Assembly (NCBI GenBank): GCA_013153915.1
Contig: JAADDL010000153.1
Coordinates: 1 to 26,829, forward strand
Reading direction: 5' to 3'
Length of the DNA: 26,829 nucleotides
DNA from: Campylobacterota bacterium
GTDB taxonomy: Bacteria > Campylobacterota > Campylobacteria > Campylobacterales > JALSKU01
Part shown: piece after piece, positions 13,940 through 21,569 of the stretch
Position numbering within the stretch: position 1 is the first letter of the stretch
How the letters are laid out: every line of letters begins with the position of its first letter
Translations under genes and position numbers: made by a program
The notes under the pieces: model-generated
Seen by the model: only the letters and a program-made list of their open reading frames with translations
Databases searched by the model: none
What the model was told of the DNA's origin: nothing

Positions 13940-15161
13940 ATCTTTCTCCGTTTATATATCCGCTTTTAATCTCTTTAGTATGCAAAATCAACTCTAAAGG
14001 CAACTGCTCTATATCAGTTATACTATTTGGCAGTACTATAGAAACTATATCGGCATTTTTTTCTTTTTTTAACTCCCCTCCGTCAAAAATTCCCAACGCT
14101 TTTGCACCGTTTATCGTAGCGTATTTTATCAAATTTTTAGACAACTCTATAACATTCGCTTCATTATGTGAAAACAAAAAGGCTCTCATCTCATTCCAAA
14201 TATTTAAACTATTATTTGAACTAAGTCCGTCCGTGCCGATTGTTATTTTTACATCTTTGTTTTCGGCTTTTTTTATATCCAAAACAGGATTGTTTAACAA
14301 TCTATTCGATACGACGCAACTTGATAAAGAACCGTTTTTCGATATAAATTCCAACTCTTCCTCGTTACACATATTTCCATGAACAAATACCGTATTTAAA
14401 CCTTCAAACATTTTTAAAAAACTCATCGCATTTGTCATCGGCTTGGGATTGTGATTAAAATTTTTCATAAAATTATAAAAATCACCGCTACCTTTATCCA
14501 GCCATTCTCTTTCGGCTTTGCTCTCCATAAAATGTGTAGCAATATTTAAATCATTCTCTTTAGCTAAATCAATAGCGTATTTCGCAATCATAGGATGTGT
14601 AGAGTATGGAGAGTGGATGGAAACAGCGGGCTTCAAAGTATCATTTGCCATATCAAAACTTTGTTGCAATCTTTTTTCAAAATCTTTATATATATCATCG
14701 GCAAAATCTGGATTGGAGCCCAATATTTCGTTGAAATACACTACTTTTAGCGGAGTTTCATAACATATTTCCAAATCTCCGCCAAAACTACTAATAGCTC
14801 CAAATGTCGTAACACCGCTTTGCAACATTTGCTCTACGGCGTCGTTATAGCACTTTTTATCGCAACTTCTTTGTAAAAATTCTCTATTTTTTATAACGCT
14901 TTGCAACCATTTTATAAAATCACCGTATACCAGAGTCGTTTGATTTGCCGAATATTCAAGATGGACATGGGTATTTACCAAACCGGGCATAATAATGGAG
15001 TTTGGAGAAAGATTTTTGACGATAGCATAAGGATTGTTTTTTATAACTTCATCTTTTTTACCTACCTCTATAATCTTCTCGTCAAAACATATAGCCGCAT
15101 CTTTCATAATGGTAAAATCATCATCGCAACACAACAAATAATCCGCGGTCAATATCTTCAA
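13932..15161 (-). CDS. mqnX: Aminofutalosine deaminase-like amidohydrolase
   Basis: Metal-dependent deaminase of the cog0402 group, 409 residues. Ligands and catalytic residues are all present: His65-x-His67 (NTHVHLEY), His183, His210 with Glu213 (ATHFMESKAEREW), His261 (VFVHGN) and Asp311 (GTDGLSSNN). The likely reaction is deamination of 6-amino-6-deoxyfutalosine to futalosine in menaquinone synthesis, the activity reported for a Nitratiruptor homologue; 5-methylthioadenosine or S-adenosylhomocysteine deamination is the main alternative. The start is TTG at 15161, where AGAAGG lies just upstream and the beta-strand start KILTADYLL follows. It overlaps sppA by eight bases; C. jejuni keeps the same pair (Cj0067/Cj0068). 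Confidence 0.8.
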   Translation of the reverse strand: MKILTADYLLCCDDDFTIMKDAAICFDEKIIEVGKKDEVIKNNPYAIVKNLSPNSIIMPGLVNTHVHLEYSANQTTLVYGDFIKWLQSVIKNREFLQRSCDKKCYNDAVEQMLQSGVTTFGAISSFGGDLEICYETPLKVVYFNEILGSNPDFADDIYKDFEKRLQQSFDMANDTLKPAVSIHSPYSTHPMIAKYAIDLAKENDLNIATHFMESKAEREWLDKGSGDFYNFMKNFNHNPKPMTNAMSFLKMFEGLNTVFVHGNMCNEEELEFISKNGSLSSCVVSNRLLNNPVLDIKKAENKDVKITIGTDGLSSNNSLNIWNEMRAFLFSHNEANVIELSKNLIKYATINGAKALGIFDGGELKKEKNADIVSIVLPNSITDIEQLPLELILHTKEIKSGYINGERYV

Positions 15162-15201
15162 AACTTTACCTTCTAATTATAGAGTAACAAACTTGTCACA
15201 T

Positions 15202-15210
15202 ATTATATCA
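15202..15210 (-). promoter_or_regulatory. Extended -10 promoter of mqnX-sppA
   Basis: TGATATAAT on the minus strand, 40 bases upstream of the TTG start. It lies in a 14-base stretch (15200-15213) identical to the uvrD promoter core (TTTTGATATAATAT). There is no -35 box. It shares the 197-base divergent gap with the amt promoter. Confidence 0.6.
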
Positions 15211-15320
15211 AAATTTAATAAAACTATTATAACAAAACTCTACTTTTGCAAGATAATACCAAATATATTTTGATTGCTTAATTTTTAATCACTAAACTGT
15301 ACTATTTTTATCAACTCTTA

Positions 15321-15329
15321 TGCTAAAAT
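15321..15329 (+). promoter_or_regulatory. Putative extended -10 promoter of amt-glnK
   Basis: TGCTAAAAT (TG, one base, TAAAAT), 29 bases before the amt ATG, after a T-rich stretch. No GG/GC pair with sigma-54 spacing is seen in the 15162-15358 gap, so nitrogen control through NtrC is not supported here. Confidence 0.45.
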
Positions 15330-15358
15330 TTTGCTATCAATATAAAGGGAGAGATTTT

Positions 15359-16624
15359 ATGAAAAAGATAAAGCTGATTTTCGCACCGTTTATACTTTTG
15401 CCCGTTATGGCAAATGCCGCGGATGGAAAATTGAGTGTAGGGGATACCGCATGGATGATAGTGGCGACCGCTCTTGTTATGATGATGACGCCTGCGGGAT
15501 TGGCGCTATTTTACGGCGGACTTACAAGAAAGAAAAATGTACTAAACACTATAGGGATGAGCATGGCGGGCTACAGTGTAGCGACGCTTGCTTGGATAGT
15601 TATAGGATACGGAATCGCCTTTGGAAAAGGAGATTTTATAGGCATAGGCAAGATAATGTTAAGTGGCATAACGCCTGATACCGTAAAAGGCTCCATACCG
15701 GAGTTGCTGTTTGTAGCTTTTCAAGGCACTTTCGCGGCTATCACCATAGCCATAGCAGGAGGTGCGATGATAGAGAGGGTTAAATTTTCGACATATTTGA
15801 TATTTTCATTCATCTGGACTATCGTAGTTTACGCTCCCATAGCTCACTGGGCATGGGGCGGTGGAGAGACTTTAAACTTTGGAGAGATGGATTTTGCCGG
15901 CGGAACGGTCGTGCATATCAATGCAGGTATCGCCGGTCTTGTCGTAGCTATGATGCTCGGCAAAAGAAGAAGCTACGGAAGAGAAGCTATAAAGCCTATA
16001 TCTCCCATCTTCGTAGCCTTAGGATCCGCACTTTTATGGTTTGGGTGGTTTGGTTTCAATGCAGGCAGTGAACTAGCCGCAGACGGAGTTGCCGCAAACG
16101 CTTTTATAGTCACAAATGTTGCGGCGGCTCTTGGAGTACTTGGCTGGATGACGGCAGAATATATTGTCTATAAAAAACCCACCATCGTAGGCGCCGCTTC
16201 CGGTGCGGTCTCGGGACTAGTAGCCATCACGCCGGCAAGTGGAAGCGCCGGAGTAGGCGGAGCTATCATCATAGGATTTATCGGTGGAGTCTTAGGACTT
16301 CTCGGAGTTGCAAAAGTGAAAAAACTCTTTAAGATTGACGATGCGCTTGACGCTTTTTGGGTGCACGGTTTTGTGGGTATTTGGGGCTCTATCGCCACGG
16401 CGATATTTATAGCCGATTACGCTATGCCGAAAAATTACTCTTTGGCATCTCAACTCATAAGCCAGTTTGAAGCCATCTTGCTAACGGTTGTTTATAGTGG
16501 TATAATGAGTGCGGTAGTTTTTTACATCTCATCACTACTAACCGGCGGCGGTAGGGTTGACGATGAGACCGAGCTTATAGGGCTTGATGAAAAAACTCAC
16601 GGCGAAGAAGCCTTTAACTTATAG
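15359..16624 (+). CDS. amt: Ammonium transporter Amt
   Basis: Trimeric inner-membrane ammonium channel/transporter of 421 residues. The start is ATG 15359, preceded by AAGGGAGAG; an upstream in-frame ATG at 15320 has no ribosome site. Residues 1-21 form a cleavable signal peptide (KKIKLIFAPFILLPVMANAA), as known for AmtB. Eleven hydrophobic segments follow. The pore twin histidines are His186 (TVVHINAGIAG) and His336 (DAFWVHGFVGIWGS). MTPAGLALFYGGLTRKKNVLN is the family signature. The last about 25 residues form a cytoplasmic tail that PII proteins bind. glnK follows after nine bases, the usual amtB-glnK pairing. Confidence 0.97.
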   Translation: MKKIKLIFAPFILLPVMANAADGKLSVGDTAWMIVATALVMMMTPAGLALFYGGLTRKKNVLNTIGMSMAGYSVATLAWIVIGYGIAFGKGDFIGIGKIMLSGITPDTVKGSIPELLFVAFQGTFAAITIAIAGGAMIERVKFSTYLIFSFIWTIVVYAPIAHWAWGGGETLNFGEMDFAGGTVVHINAGIAGLVVAMMLGKRRSYGREAIKPISPIFVALGSALLWFGWFGFNAGSELAADGVAANAFIVTNVAAALGVLGWMTAEYIVYKKPTIVGAASGAVSGLVAITPASGSAGVGGAIIIGFIGGVLGLLGVAKVKKLFKIDDALDAFWVHGFVGIWGSIATAIFIADYAMPKNYSLASQLISQFEAILLTVVYSGIMSAVVFYISSLLTGGGRVDDETELIGLDEKTHGEEAFNL

Positions 16625-16633
16625 GAGTAAAAC

Positions 16634-16978
16634 ATGACAATGAAGAAGATAGAAGCTATCATAAAGCCTTTTAAACTTGACGAAGTGAAAGAGGCTTTGG
16701 TTGAAGCCGAGATAGAGGGTATGACGGTTAGCGAAGTAAAAGGTTACGGACGGCAACAAGGTCATAGCGAACTATATAGAGGCATGGAGTATGTGGTCGA
16801 CTTTTTACCTAAGATAAAGATAGAGATAGTTGTAACCGAGCCGTTCTTGCAAAAAGCGGTGGATATCATCATCAAAAAAGCAAAAACGGGCAAAATCGGA
16901 GACGGAAAGATATTTATAAGCAATATCGAAAAAACCATTAGAATAAGAACGGGAGAGGAAGACGCCGAAGCGCTTTAA
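16634..16978 (+). CDS. glnK: PII signal protein GlnK/GlnB
   Basis: Trimeric PII regulator that senses 2-oxoglutarate and ATP/ADP and blocks the Amt pore when nitrogen is ample. It has 114 residues. GGAG at 16624-16627 favours ATG 16634; counting from the second Met (16640) gives canonical numbering, in which Tyr51 of the T-loop (ELYRGMEYVVDFLPK) is the uridylylation site. The B-loop Walker-type motif TGKIGDGKIFI and the C-loop region with IRIRTGEED are present. Pairing with amt supports GlnK; GlnB cannot be excluded. Tyr51 does not prove uridylylation, since glnD is not in view. A strong terminator follows immediately. Confidence 0.95.
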   Translation: MTMKKIEAIIKPFKLDEVKEALVEAEIEGMTVSEVKGYGRQQGHSELYRGMEYVVDFLPKIKIEIVVTEPFLQKAVDIIIKKAKTGKIGDGKIFISNIEKTIRIRTGEEDAEAL

Positions 16979-16980
16979 TG

Positions 16981-17003
16981 AGCGGGGGCAACTCCCCGCT
17001 TTT
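16981..17003 (+). terminator. Rho-independent terminator of amt-glnK
   Basis: GC-rich stem AGCGGGG (16981-16987) / CCCCGCT (16994-17000) with a six-base loop GCAACT, followed by TTT, three bases after the glnK stop. It is the strongest hairpin in the window and separates the nitrogen module from the aroQ-to-mnmA operon. Confidence 0.9.
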
Positions 17004-17033
17004 GATATTATCCCCTTATAAGCATACTTTTTA

Positions 17034-17039
17034 TATAAT
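17034..17039 (+). promoter_or_regulatory. Putative -10 box of the aroQ-flagellar operon
   Basis: TATAAT after a T-rich stretch (ACTTTTTATATAATCACTC), 28 bases before the aroQ ATG. It is the only promoter-like site found in the 64 bases after the amt-glnK terminator, so it may drive the long operon. Internal promoters inside coding regions were not excluded. Confidence 0.5.
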
Positions 17040-17067
17040 CACTCAAAATTTTATATAAAGGTATAAC

Positions 17068-17544
17068 ATGAAAATAGTCGTAATACACGGACCAAATCTA
17101 AATATGCTCGGAATCAGAGAGCAAAACATCTACGGACCCATGAAGCTTGAGGAGATAAATGCTCAAATGAAAGCAGTAGCAGAGCAAAACAAGTTAGATA
17201 TTGAGTTTTTTCAATCAAATTTAGAGGGCGAAATCGTCGATAAGATACAAGAGTGTTTGGGAGACGCCGACGGTATCATCATCAATCCGGCAGCATATTC
17301 TCATACTTCTATAGCTATAAGAGATGCGATAGCCGCAGTACAAATACCTACTATAGAGGTTCATGTTAGTAATATATATAGAAGAGAGGAATTTAGACAC
17401 AAAAGTGTAACAGCACCGGTTTGCAACGGACAGATAAGCGGTTTCGGACCTTTTGGATACCATCTTGCTATGATAGGAATGCTTCAAATATTTAACGAGA
17501 TACAAGCTCTAAAAGAGCAACAAAAGCAAGCACAACAAAACTAA
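17068..17544 (+). CDS. aroQ: Type II 3-dehydroquinate dehydratase AroQ
   Basis: Third step of the shikimate pathway: 3-dehydroquinate to 3-dehydroshikimate. It has 158 residues, the normal length of the dodecameric type II enzyme. The signature GPNLNMLGIREQNIYG (8-23) carries the active-site Arg17 and Tyr22; FFQSNLEGEIVDKIQ, INPAAYSHTS (Asn73 region), His99 in VHVSNIYRREEFRH, and Arg110 complete the site. It is the first gene of a run that continues to mnmA; the M24 peptidase starts seven bases later. Confidence 0.97.
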   Translation: MKIVVIHGPNLNMLGIREQNIYGPMKLEEINAQMKAVAEQNKLDIEFFQSNLEGEIVDKIQECLGDADGIIINPAAYSHTSIAIRDAIAAVQIPTIEVHVSNIYRREEFRHKSVTAPVCNGQISGFGPFGYHLAMIGMLQIFNEIQALKEQQKQAQQN

Positions 17545-17551
17545 ATCTTAG

Positions 17552-18577
17552 ATGAATTATATCTTAAAAGACGAAAATGCCGTATTTTACGAATGCGGCT
17601 TTTCGTGCGATAACGCTATATTTCTTAAACTTGGTAGCGAATCGTTTTTTATAACCGACGGCAGATATATAACCGAAGCCAAAGAGTATACAAAAGATAC
17701 CGAAGTAATTGACGGGGGATTTGATATCTACAAAAGCGCCGCAACCCTTTTGAGAAAAAATAAGATAAAAAAAGTTATATACGACCCGCTAAACTGGAGC
17801 GCGGAGGAGTTTAAAAAGATTGACTCCAAAACCTCTTGCTACTTTATGCCCAAACAAAGATTTTCTCAAAAAAAGAGAATCATAAAAAGCAAAGAAGAGA
17901 TAAAAAATATAAAACAAGCCGTATCGGACGGTGCGGAGGGTTTTGAAAGGTTTGCTAAATTTTTACGACAAAATATAGGCTTAAACGAAAAGAGACTCTT
18001 TTTTAAAGCCCAAGAGATTTTGTGTCGTCAAGGAGAGGCGGAGTGTAGCTTTAGCCCCATCGTAGCTATAGACGAAAATGCCGCAAAACCTCACTCTTTA
18101 CCGACCGATAAATGCGTAAAAATAGGCTCTTTGGTCTTATTTGACGCGGGGGTCAAATATAAAAGATATTGTAGCGACAGAACGAGGGTTTTAGAGATAC
18201 AAAGCGATAAAGAGTCGGATTTTGGAAAGTATAAACTTTTTAAAGACAAAAAGCGCCAAAAGATATACGATATCGTCCTAAAAGCCCAAGAAGAAGCTAT
18301 CAAGTTTGCAAAAGCGGGAGTAAAGGCTTGTGAAGTGGATAAGGTGGCTAGAAGCGTGATAGAAAAAGCCGGCTACGGAAAATATTTCATACACTCCACG
18401 GGACACGGAGTCGGTCTTGATATACACGAACTGCCCGTCATCTCAAAAAGGGACGAAACTATTTTAAAAGAGGGGATGGTCTTTACGGTAGAACCCGGTA
18501 TTTATCTACCGGGGGAGTTTGGCGTAAGGATAGAGGATATGGTCGTAGTAACCGAGCAAGGCGTCGAAATATTGTAG
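17552..18577 (+). CDS. M24-family Xaa-Pro aminopeptidase/dipeptidase
   Basis: Cytoplasmic two-metal peptidase that cleaves the bond before proline. It has 341 residues. A short creatinase-type N-domain (1 to about 115) precedes the pita-bread catalytic domain. The five metal ligands are Asp198 (LFDAGV), Asp209 (CSDRTR), His285 in HSTGHGVGLDIHE, Glu314 in FTVEPGIYLPG and Glu328 in VRIEDMVVV. PepP-type aminopeptidase or PepQ-type dipeptidase action cannot be told apart from sequence; the H. pylori homologue in the same place is annotated as a proline peptidase. The stop abuts the folK ATG with no gap. Confidence 0.9.
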   Translation: MNYILKDENAVFYECGFSCDNAIFLKLGSESFFITDGRYITEAKEYTKDTEVIDGGFDIYKSAATLLRKNKIKKVIYDPLNWSAEEFKKIDSKTSCYFMPKQRFSQKKRIIKSKEEIKNIKQAVSDGAEGFERFAKFLRQNIGLNEKRLFFKAQEILCRQGEAECSFSPIVAIDENAAKPHSLPTDKCVKIGSLVLFDAGVKYKRYCSDRTRVLEIQSDKESDFGKYKLFKDKKRQKIYDIVLKAQEEAIKFAKAGVKACEVDKVARSVIEKAGYGKYFIHSTGHGVGLDIHELPVISKRDETILKEGMVFTVEPGIYLPGEFGVRIEDMVVVTEQGVEIL

Positions 18578-19108
18578 ATGAAATTTTTTAAGATAGACAA
18601 GTACCCCTACAAGCGAAAAAGAGCCTCCTTAAAAAAGCACTACGCATTAGTCGGCATCGGCGGAAATATAGGAGACAATCTAAGACGATTTCAAAAACTC
18701 TTTTACTATTTGCAAAAAGATAAAAGAGTGGATGTGTTGCAAACCTCTTTGATATTGAAAAATCCTCCGTTTGGTTATCTAAATCAAGACGACTTTTACA
18801 ATGCGGTTATTTTGATAAAAACCGATTTGACTCCCGTTTCTTTGTTAAAATTTATGCAAAAAACGGAAAAATTGTTCAAAAGAAGAAGATGTTTTAAAAA
18901 TTCTCCCAGAACTTTAGATTTGGATATAATATTTTATGATAAAATAACATTAATGAAACCTTTTTTGCAAATACCTCACAAAAAGTGGCATGAAAGAGTT
19001 TCGGTGGTGTTGCCGAGTATGAGCTTGGATTTAAGAAAAGGTTTTATCTTAAAATACTACAAAAAAAACATTAAGGGAGCTTATGAAACTTCTATCTTTC
19101 ACGGGTGA
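18578..19108 (+). CDS. folK: FolK, 6-hydroxymethyl-dihydropterin pyrophosphokinase
   Basis: Transfers pyrophosphate from ATP to the pterin in folate synthesis. It has 176 residues, slightly longer than the usual about 160 because of a basic N-terminal stretch of 22 residues. Motifs: LVGIGGNIGDNLRRF near 25-39, PPFGYLNQDDFYNAV near 63-77, and SPRTLDLDIIFYDK near 107-120 with the two metal-binding aspartates. The C-terminal HPR-type motif is divergent (IPHKKWHERVSVVLPS). Its last 26 bases overlap the flhF start, an unusually deep link between a folate gene and a flagellar gene. Confidence 0.92.
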   Translation: MKFFKIDKYPYKRKRASLKKHYALVGIGGNIGDNLRRFQKLFYYLQKDKRVDVLQTSLILKNPPFGYLNQDDFYNAVILIKTDLTPVSLLKFMQKTEKLFKRRRCFKNSPRTLDLDIIFYDKITLMKPFLQIPHKKWHERVSVVLPSMSLDLRKGFILKYYKKNIKGAYETSIFHG

Positions 19109-20342
19109 AACTCCGTCAATCGCTCTAAAAAAAGCGCAAACGCAATGTGGAGAAAACGCACTCGTTGTCAGCACTAAAGAGATAAGAAAAAAGAGTTTCA
19201 ACCAAAGCGCTCTTTATGAGGTTGTTGTAGCGGTTGATGAAAAGGAGATAGAAAAAAAGCCTAAAAAAAGTAAAAAAGAGGATAAAGATATACTCTTAAA
19301 CCTATCAAAAGCCGCCAAACAGATATCGCAAATCGAAGAGATAGCGACAAAACGGTATGACCAAAACGACAAGCCCGCACCCGCCAACCCCACCACAGAA
19401 GATATGCGAGAGATAAAAGAGATAAAAGACGAGATATACAAACTCTCGGACAAAGTAAAACTTATACAAGAGATGTTTTGGGAAGAGAAGGCTCCTCAAA
19501 GGTCAAATCTTACCATACCGTCGGAATTTTCAGAGATTTATAAAAAAGCCAAACTAAGCGGTATGGATATAAACGACCTCAACTCCATAATGGAGCTTAC
19601 TTTGGAGCATATGCCTTACAATATGAGAAAAAACAGTAAAACCGTAAAAAGATATTTTCAAGTCTTGCTTAGAAAAATGATACCTATAAGAGTTGAAGAG
19701 GAGATACAAAAAGGTAAAAAAAGAGTTATGATGTTTGTAGGACCTACGGGAGTAGGAAAGACTACGACTTTGGCAAAACTCGCCGCAAGATACTCATACA
19801 TAAAACCAAAAAGGGAAAAAGTGGGTATCATCACTATGGATACATATAGAATCGGTGCGGTTGAGCAACTTTTTCAATATGCCAAGATGATGAGACTTCC
19901 TATAGAAGATGTCATCGATATAAAAGATTTTGAAAGGTCAATCAGATCTTTATCATACTGTGACACTATCCTCATAGACACCATAGGCAGTTCTCAATAT
20001 GATGAAAAAAAACTTTTGAAAATAGAAGAGTTCGTAAAAAAAGCGGGGGTCGATATAGATGTCAACCTTGTCTTATCCTCAGGCACAAAACTAGAGGATT
20101 TAAGAGAGATATACAAAAATTTTGAATATCTAAATATAGACACTCTGATATTTACCAAATTTGACGAAACAAAAAATTTCGGAAATGTTTTTTCACTAGT
20201 TAAAGAGGTAAATAAACCGCTTAGTTATTTTTCGATAGGACAAGAGGTGCCGGACGATATCATGTGCGCTAGTAGCGAGTTTCTCGTGGATTGCATACTT
20301 GACGGATTTGTAAAGGATAAAGATGCAAAGCCAAGCAGATAA
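19083..20342 (+). CDS. flhF: FlhF, SRP-type GTPase for flagellar placement
   Basis: Membrane-associated GTPase that sets polar position of flagella; in Campylobacter it is also needed for expression of sigma-54 flagellar genes. It has 419 residues. A variable basic N-terminal B domain (about 1-130, starting KLLSFTGETPSIALKKAQTQ) leads to the N domain and the G domain with P-loop GPTGVGKTTTLAKLAARY (220-237), DTYRIGAVEQLFQYAKMM, DTIGSSQYD (G3, with Ser where SRP GTPases usually have Arg) and TKFDETKNFG (G4). The start is ATG 19083 with GGGAG just upstream. Its end overlaps flhG by 20 bases, matching the known FlhF-FlhG partnership. Confidence 0.95.
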   Translation: MKLLSFTGETPSIALKKAQTQCGENALVVSTKEIRKKSFNQSALYEVVVAVDEKEIEKKPKKSKKEDKDILLNLSKAAKQISQIEEIATKRYDQNDKPAPANPTTEDMREIKEIKDEIYKLSDKVKLIQEMFWEEKAPQRSNLTIPSEFSEIYKKAKLSGMDINDLNSIMELTLEHMPYNMRKNSKTVKRYFQVLLRKMIPIRVEEEIQKGKKRVMMFVGPTGVGKTTTLAKLAARYSYIKPKREKVGIITMDTYRIGAVEQLFQYAKMMRLPIEDVIDIKDFERSIRSLSYCDTILIDTIGSSQYDEKKLLKIEEFVKKAGVDIDVNLVLSSGTKLEDLREIYKNFEYLNIDTLIFTKFDETKNFGNVFSLVKEVNKPLSYFSIGQEVPDDIMCASSEFLVDCILDGFVKDKDAKPSR

Positions 20343-21192
20343 ACTAAAGCAGATAGTCAAGTCCGACAAACGTCGCTCTTCAAAAACAAAATTCATAGCC
20401 GTTACTAGCGGAAAAGGCGGAGTAGGCAAAAGCACTATTAGCGTAAATATAGGCTATTTATTATCGGATTTCGGATACAAGGTGGCTCTTTTTGATGCCG
20501 ATATAGGCTTGGCAAATCTTGATGTGCTACTTAAAGTCCAATGCGATAAAAATATACTTGATGTCCTAAAAGGAGAGTGTTCTCTTGAAGAGATTATCGT
20601 CCCCGTCAAAAAAAATCTTATCTTAATACCGGGTGAAAGCGGGGATGAGATACTCAAATACGGAGACCAATTTATATACGAAAGATTCTTTGAAGAGACC
20701 ACAACTCTTGACGATCTTGATTATATCATCATAGATACGGGTGCGGGCATAGGAGAGCATACAAGACTCTTTTTAAACGCAGCCGACGAAGTCATAGTCG
20801 TTACAGTACCCGATCCCGCAGCCATAACGGACGCTTACGCTACCATAAAAATCACAAGCAAATTCAAATCTCGGGTTTATATGCTTTTAAATATGGTTAA
20901 AAACGAAAATGAAGCAAAGCTTATTTTTGATAAAATAAATAAAGTCGCCGCGTCGAATATCGGCAAAGATTTTCAACTAAGCTTAATAGGAAGCTTAAAA
21001 AACGATAAAAATATATCAAAAACCATTAGAAACAGAACGGTTTTCGTAAAAGAGTATCCAAATTCGATAACTACGGCAGAATTTAAGAGGATTGTTAAAA
21101 AAATGATACTAGAATTGGAACATAAAGTGCTTGATAACGATAAAGACGGCGGTTTTGGCGGTTTTTTCAAAAGATTGTTCGAACAATTTTAA
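20323..21192 (+). CDS. flhG: FlhG (FleN/YlxH), MinD-type ATPase for flagellar number
   Basis: MinD/ParA-like ATPase that limits flagellar number and stimulates FlhF GTP hydrolysis. It has 289 residues. The N-terminal QADKLKQIV (4-12) is a variant of the conserved DQAxxLR helix that activates FlhF. The deviant Walker A is GKGGVGKST (30-38), then DADIGLANLDVL near 58-69 and IIIDTGAG near 133-140. The C-terminus, GGFGGFFKRLFEQF, is a short amphipathic helix typical of MinD membrane targeting. In C. jejuni this protein also affects cell division site choice. It overlaps flhF by 20 bases. Confidence 0.95.
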   Translation: MQSQADKLKQIVKSDKRRSSKTKFIAVTSGKGGVGKSTISVNIGYLLSDFGYKVALFDADIGLANLDVLLKVQCDKNILDVLKGECSLEEIIVPVKKNLILIPGESGDEILKYGDQFIYERFFEETTTLDDLDYIIIDTGAGIGEHTRLFLNAADEVIVVTVPDPAAITDAYATIKITSKFKSRVYMLLNMVKNENEAKLIFDKINKVAASNIGKDFQLSLIGSLKNDKNISKTIRNRTVFVKEYPNSITTAEFKRIVKKMILELEHKVLDNDKDGGFGGFFKRLFEQF

Positions 21193-21203
21193 AAGGAATA
21201 TAT

Positions 21204-21569
21204 TTGAGGGTAGAAAATTTTATATATTTTTTTACTATTTGCGGTTTTTTTATAGGATTGGTTTTTTCTATAATCAATTTTAACGAACCCGAATATATAC
21301 TTTTTTACACGGCGATAATAACGCTATTTTTTTATCTTTTGATTCATGTGGCTATTGCAGGTTTTCTTGATGTTCAAACCATTTCTAAAAATATTTTTAA
21401 CAAAGCCAAGTATGAAGAGGTCAGCGAGTATTTTATTTACGAGATGGAGATAAGAGAGAGAAAGATCGACTCTCTCGTGAATATCGTCGAAGATGTTCAA
21501 AATAAAGAAAAGATCAACAATTCCGTAATGAAAGAGAAACATGACGACTACAACAAAATTGCAGCTTAA
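21204..21569 (+). CDS. Conserved small membrane protein of the flagellar operon
   Basis: A 121-residue protein of unknown function. The start is TTG 21204 with AAGGA at 21193-21197. Two hydrophobic helices are at about 6-24 (FIYFFTICGFFIGLVFSII) and 30-54 (ILFYTAIITLFFYLLIHVAIAGF), with a charged helical C-terminal half (about 55-121) likely cytoplasmic (SEYFIYEMEIRERKIDSLVN). It sits between flhG and fliA, where H. pylori has HP1033 and C. jejuni Cj0062c, both small proteins of unknown function. Its last 29 bases overlap the fliA start, so fliA translation may depend on it. I see no catalytic motif. Confidence 0.85.
   Translation: MRVENFIYFFTICGFFIGLVFSIINFNEPEYILFYTAIITLFFYLLIHVAIAGFLDVQTISKNIFNKAKYEEVSEYFIYEMEIRERKIDSLVNIVEDVQNKEKINNSVMKEKHDDYNKIAA

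Noticed and set aside
15320..15358. Upstream in-frame ATG extending the ammonium transporter by 13 residues
   Set aside because: The extension would spoil the signal peptide and overlaps the promoter-like TGCTAAAAT; ATG 15359 has AAGGGAGAG upstream.
15162..15358. Possible sigma-54 promoter for amt-glnK
   Set aside because: A TTGCA occurs (TTTTGCAAG) but no GG lies at the required distance upstream.
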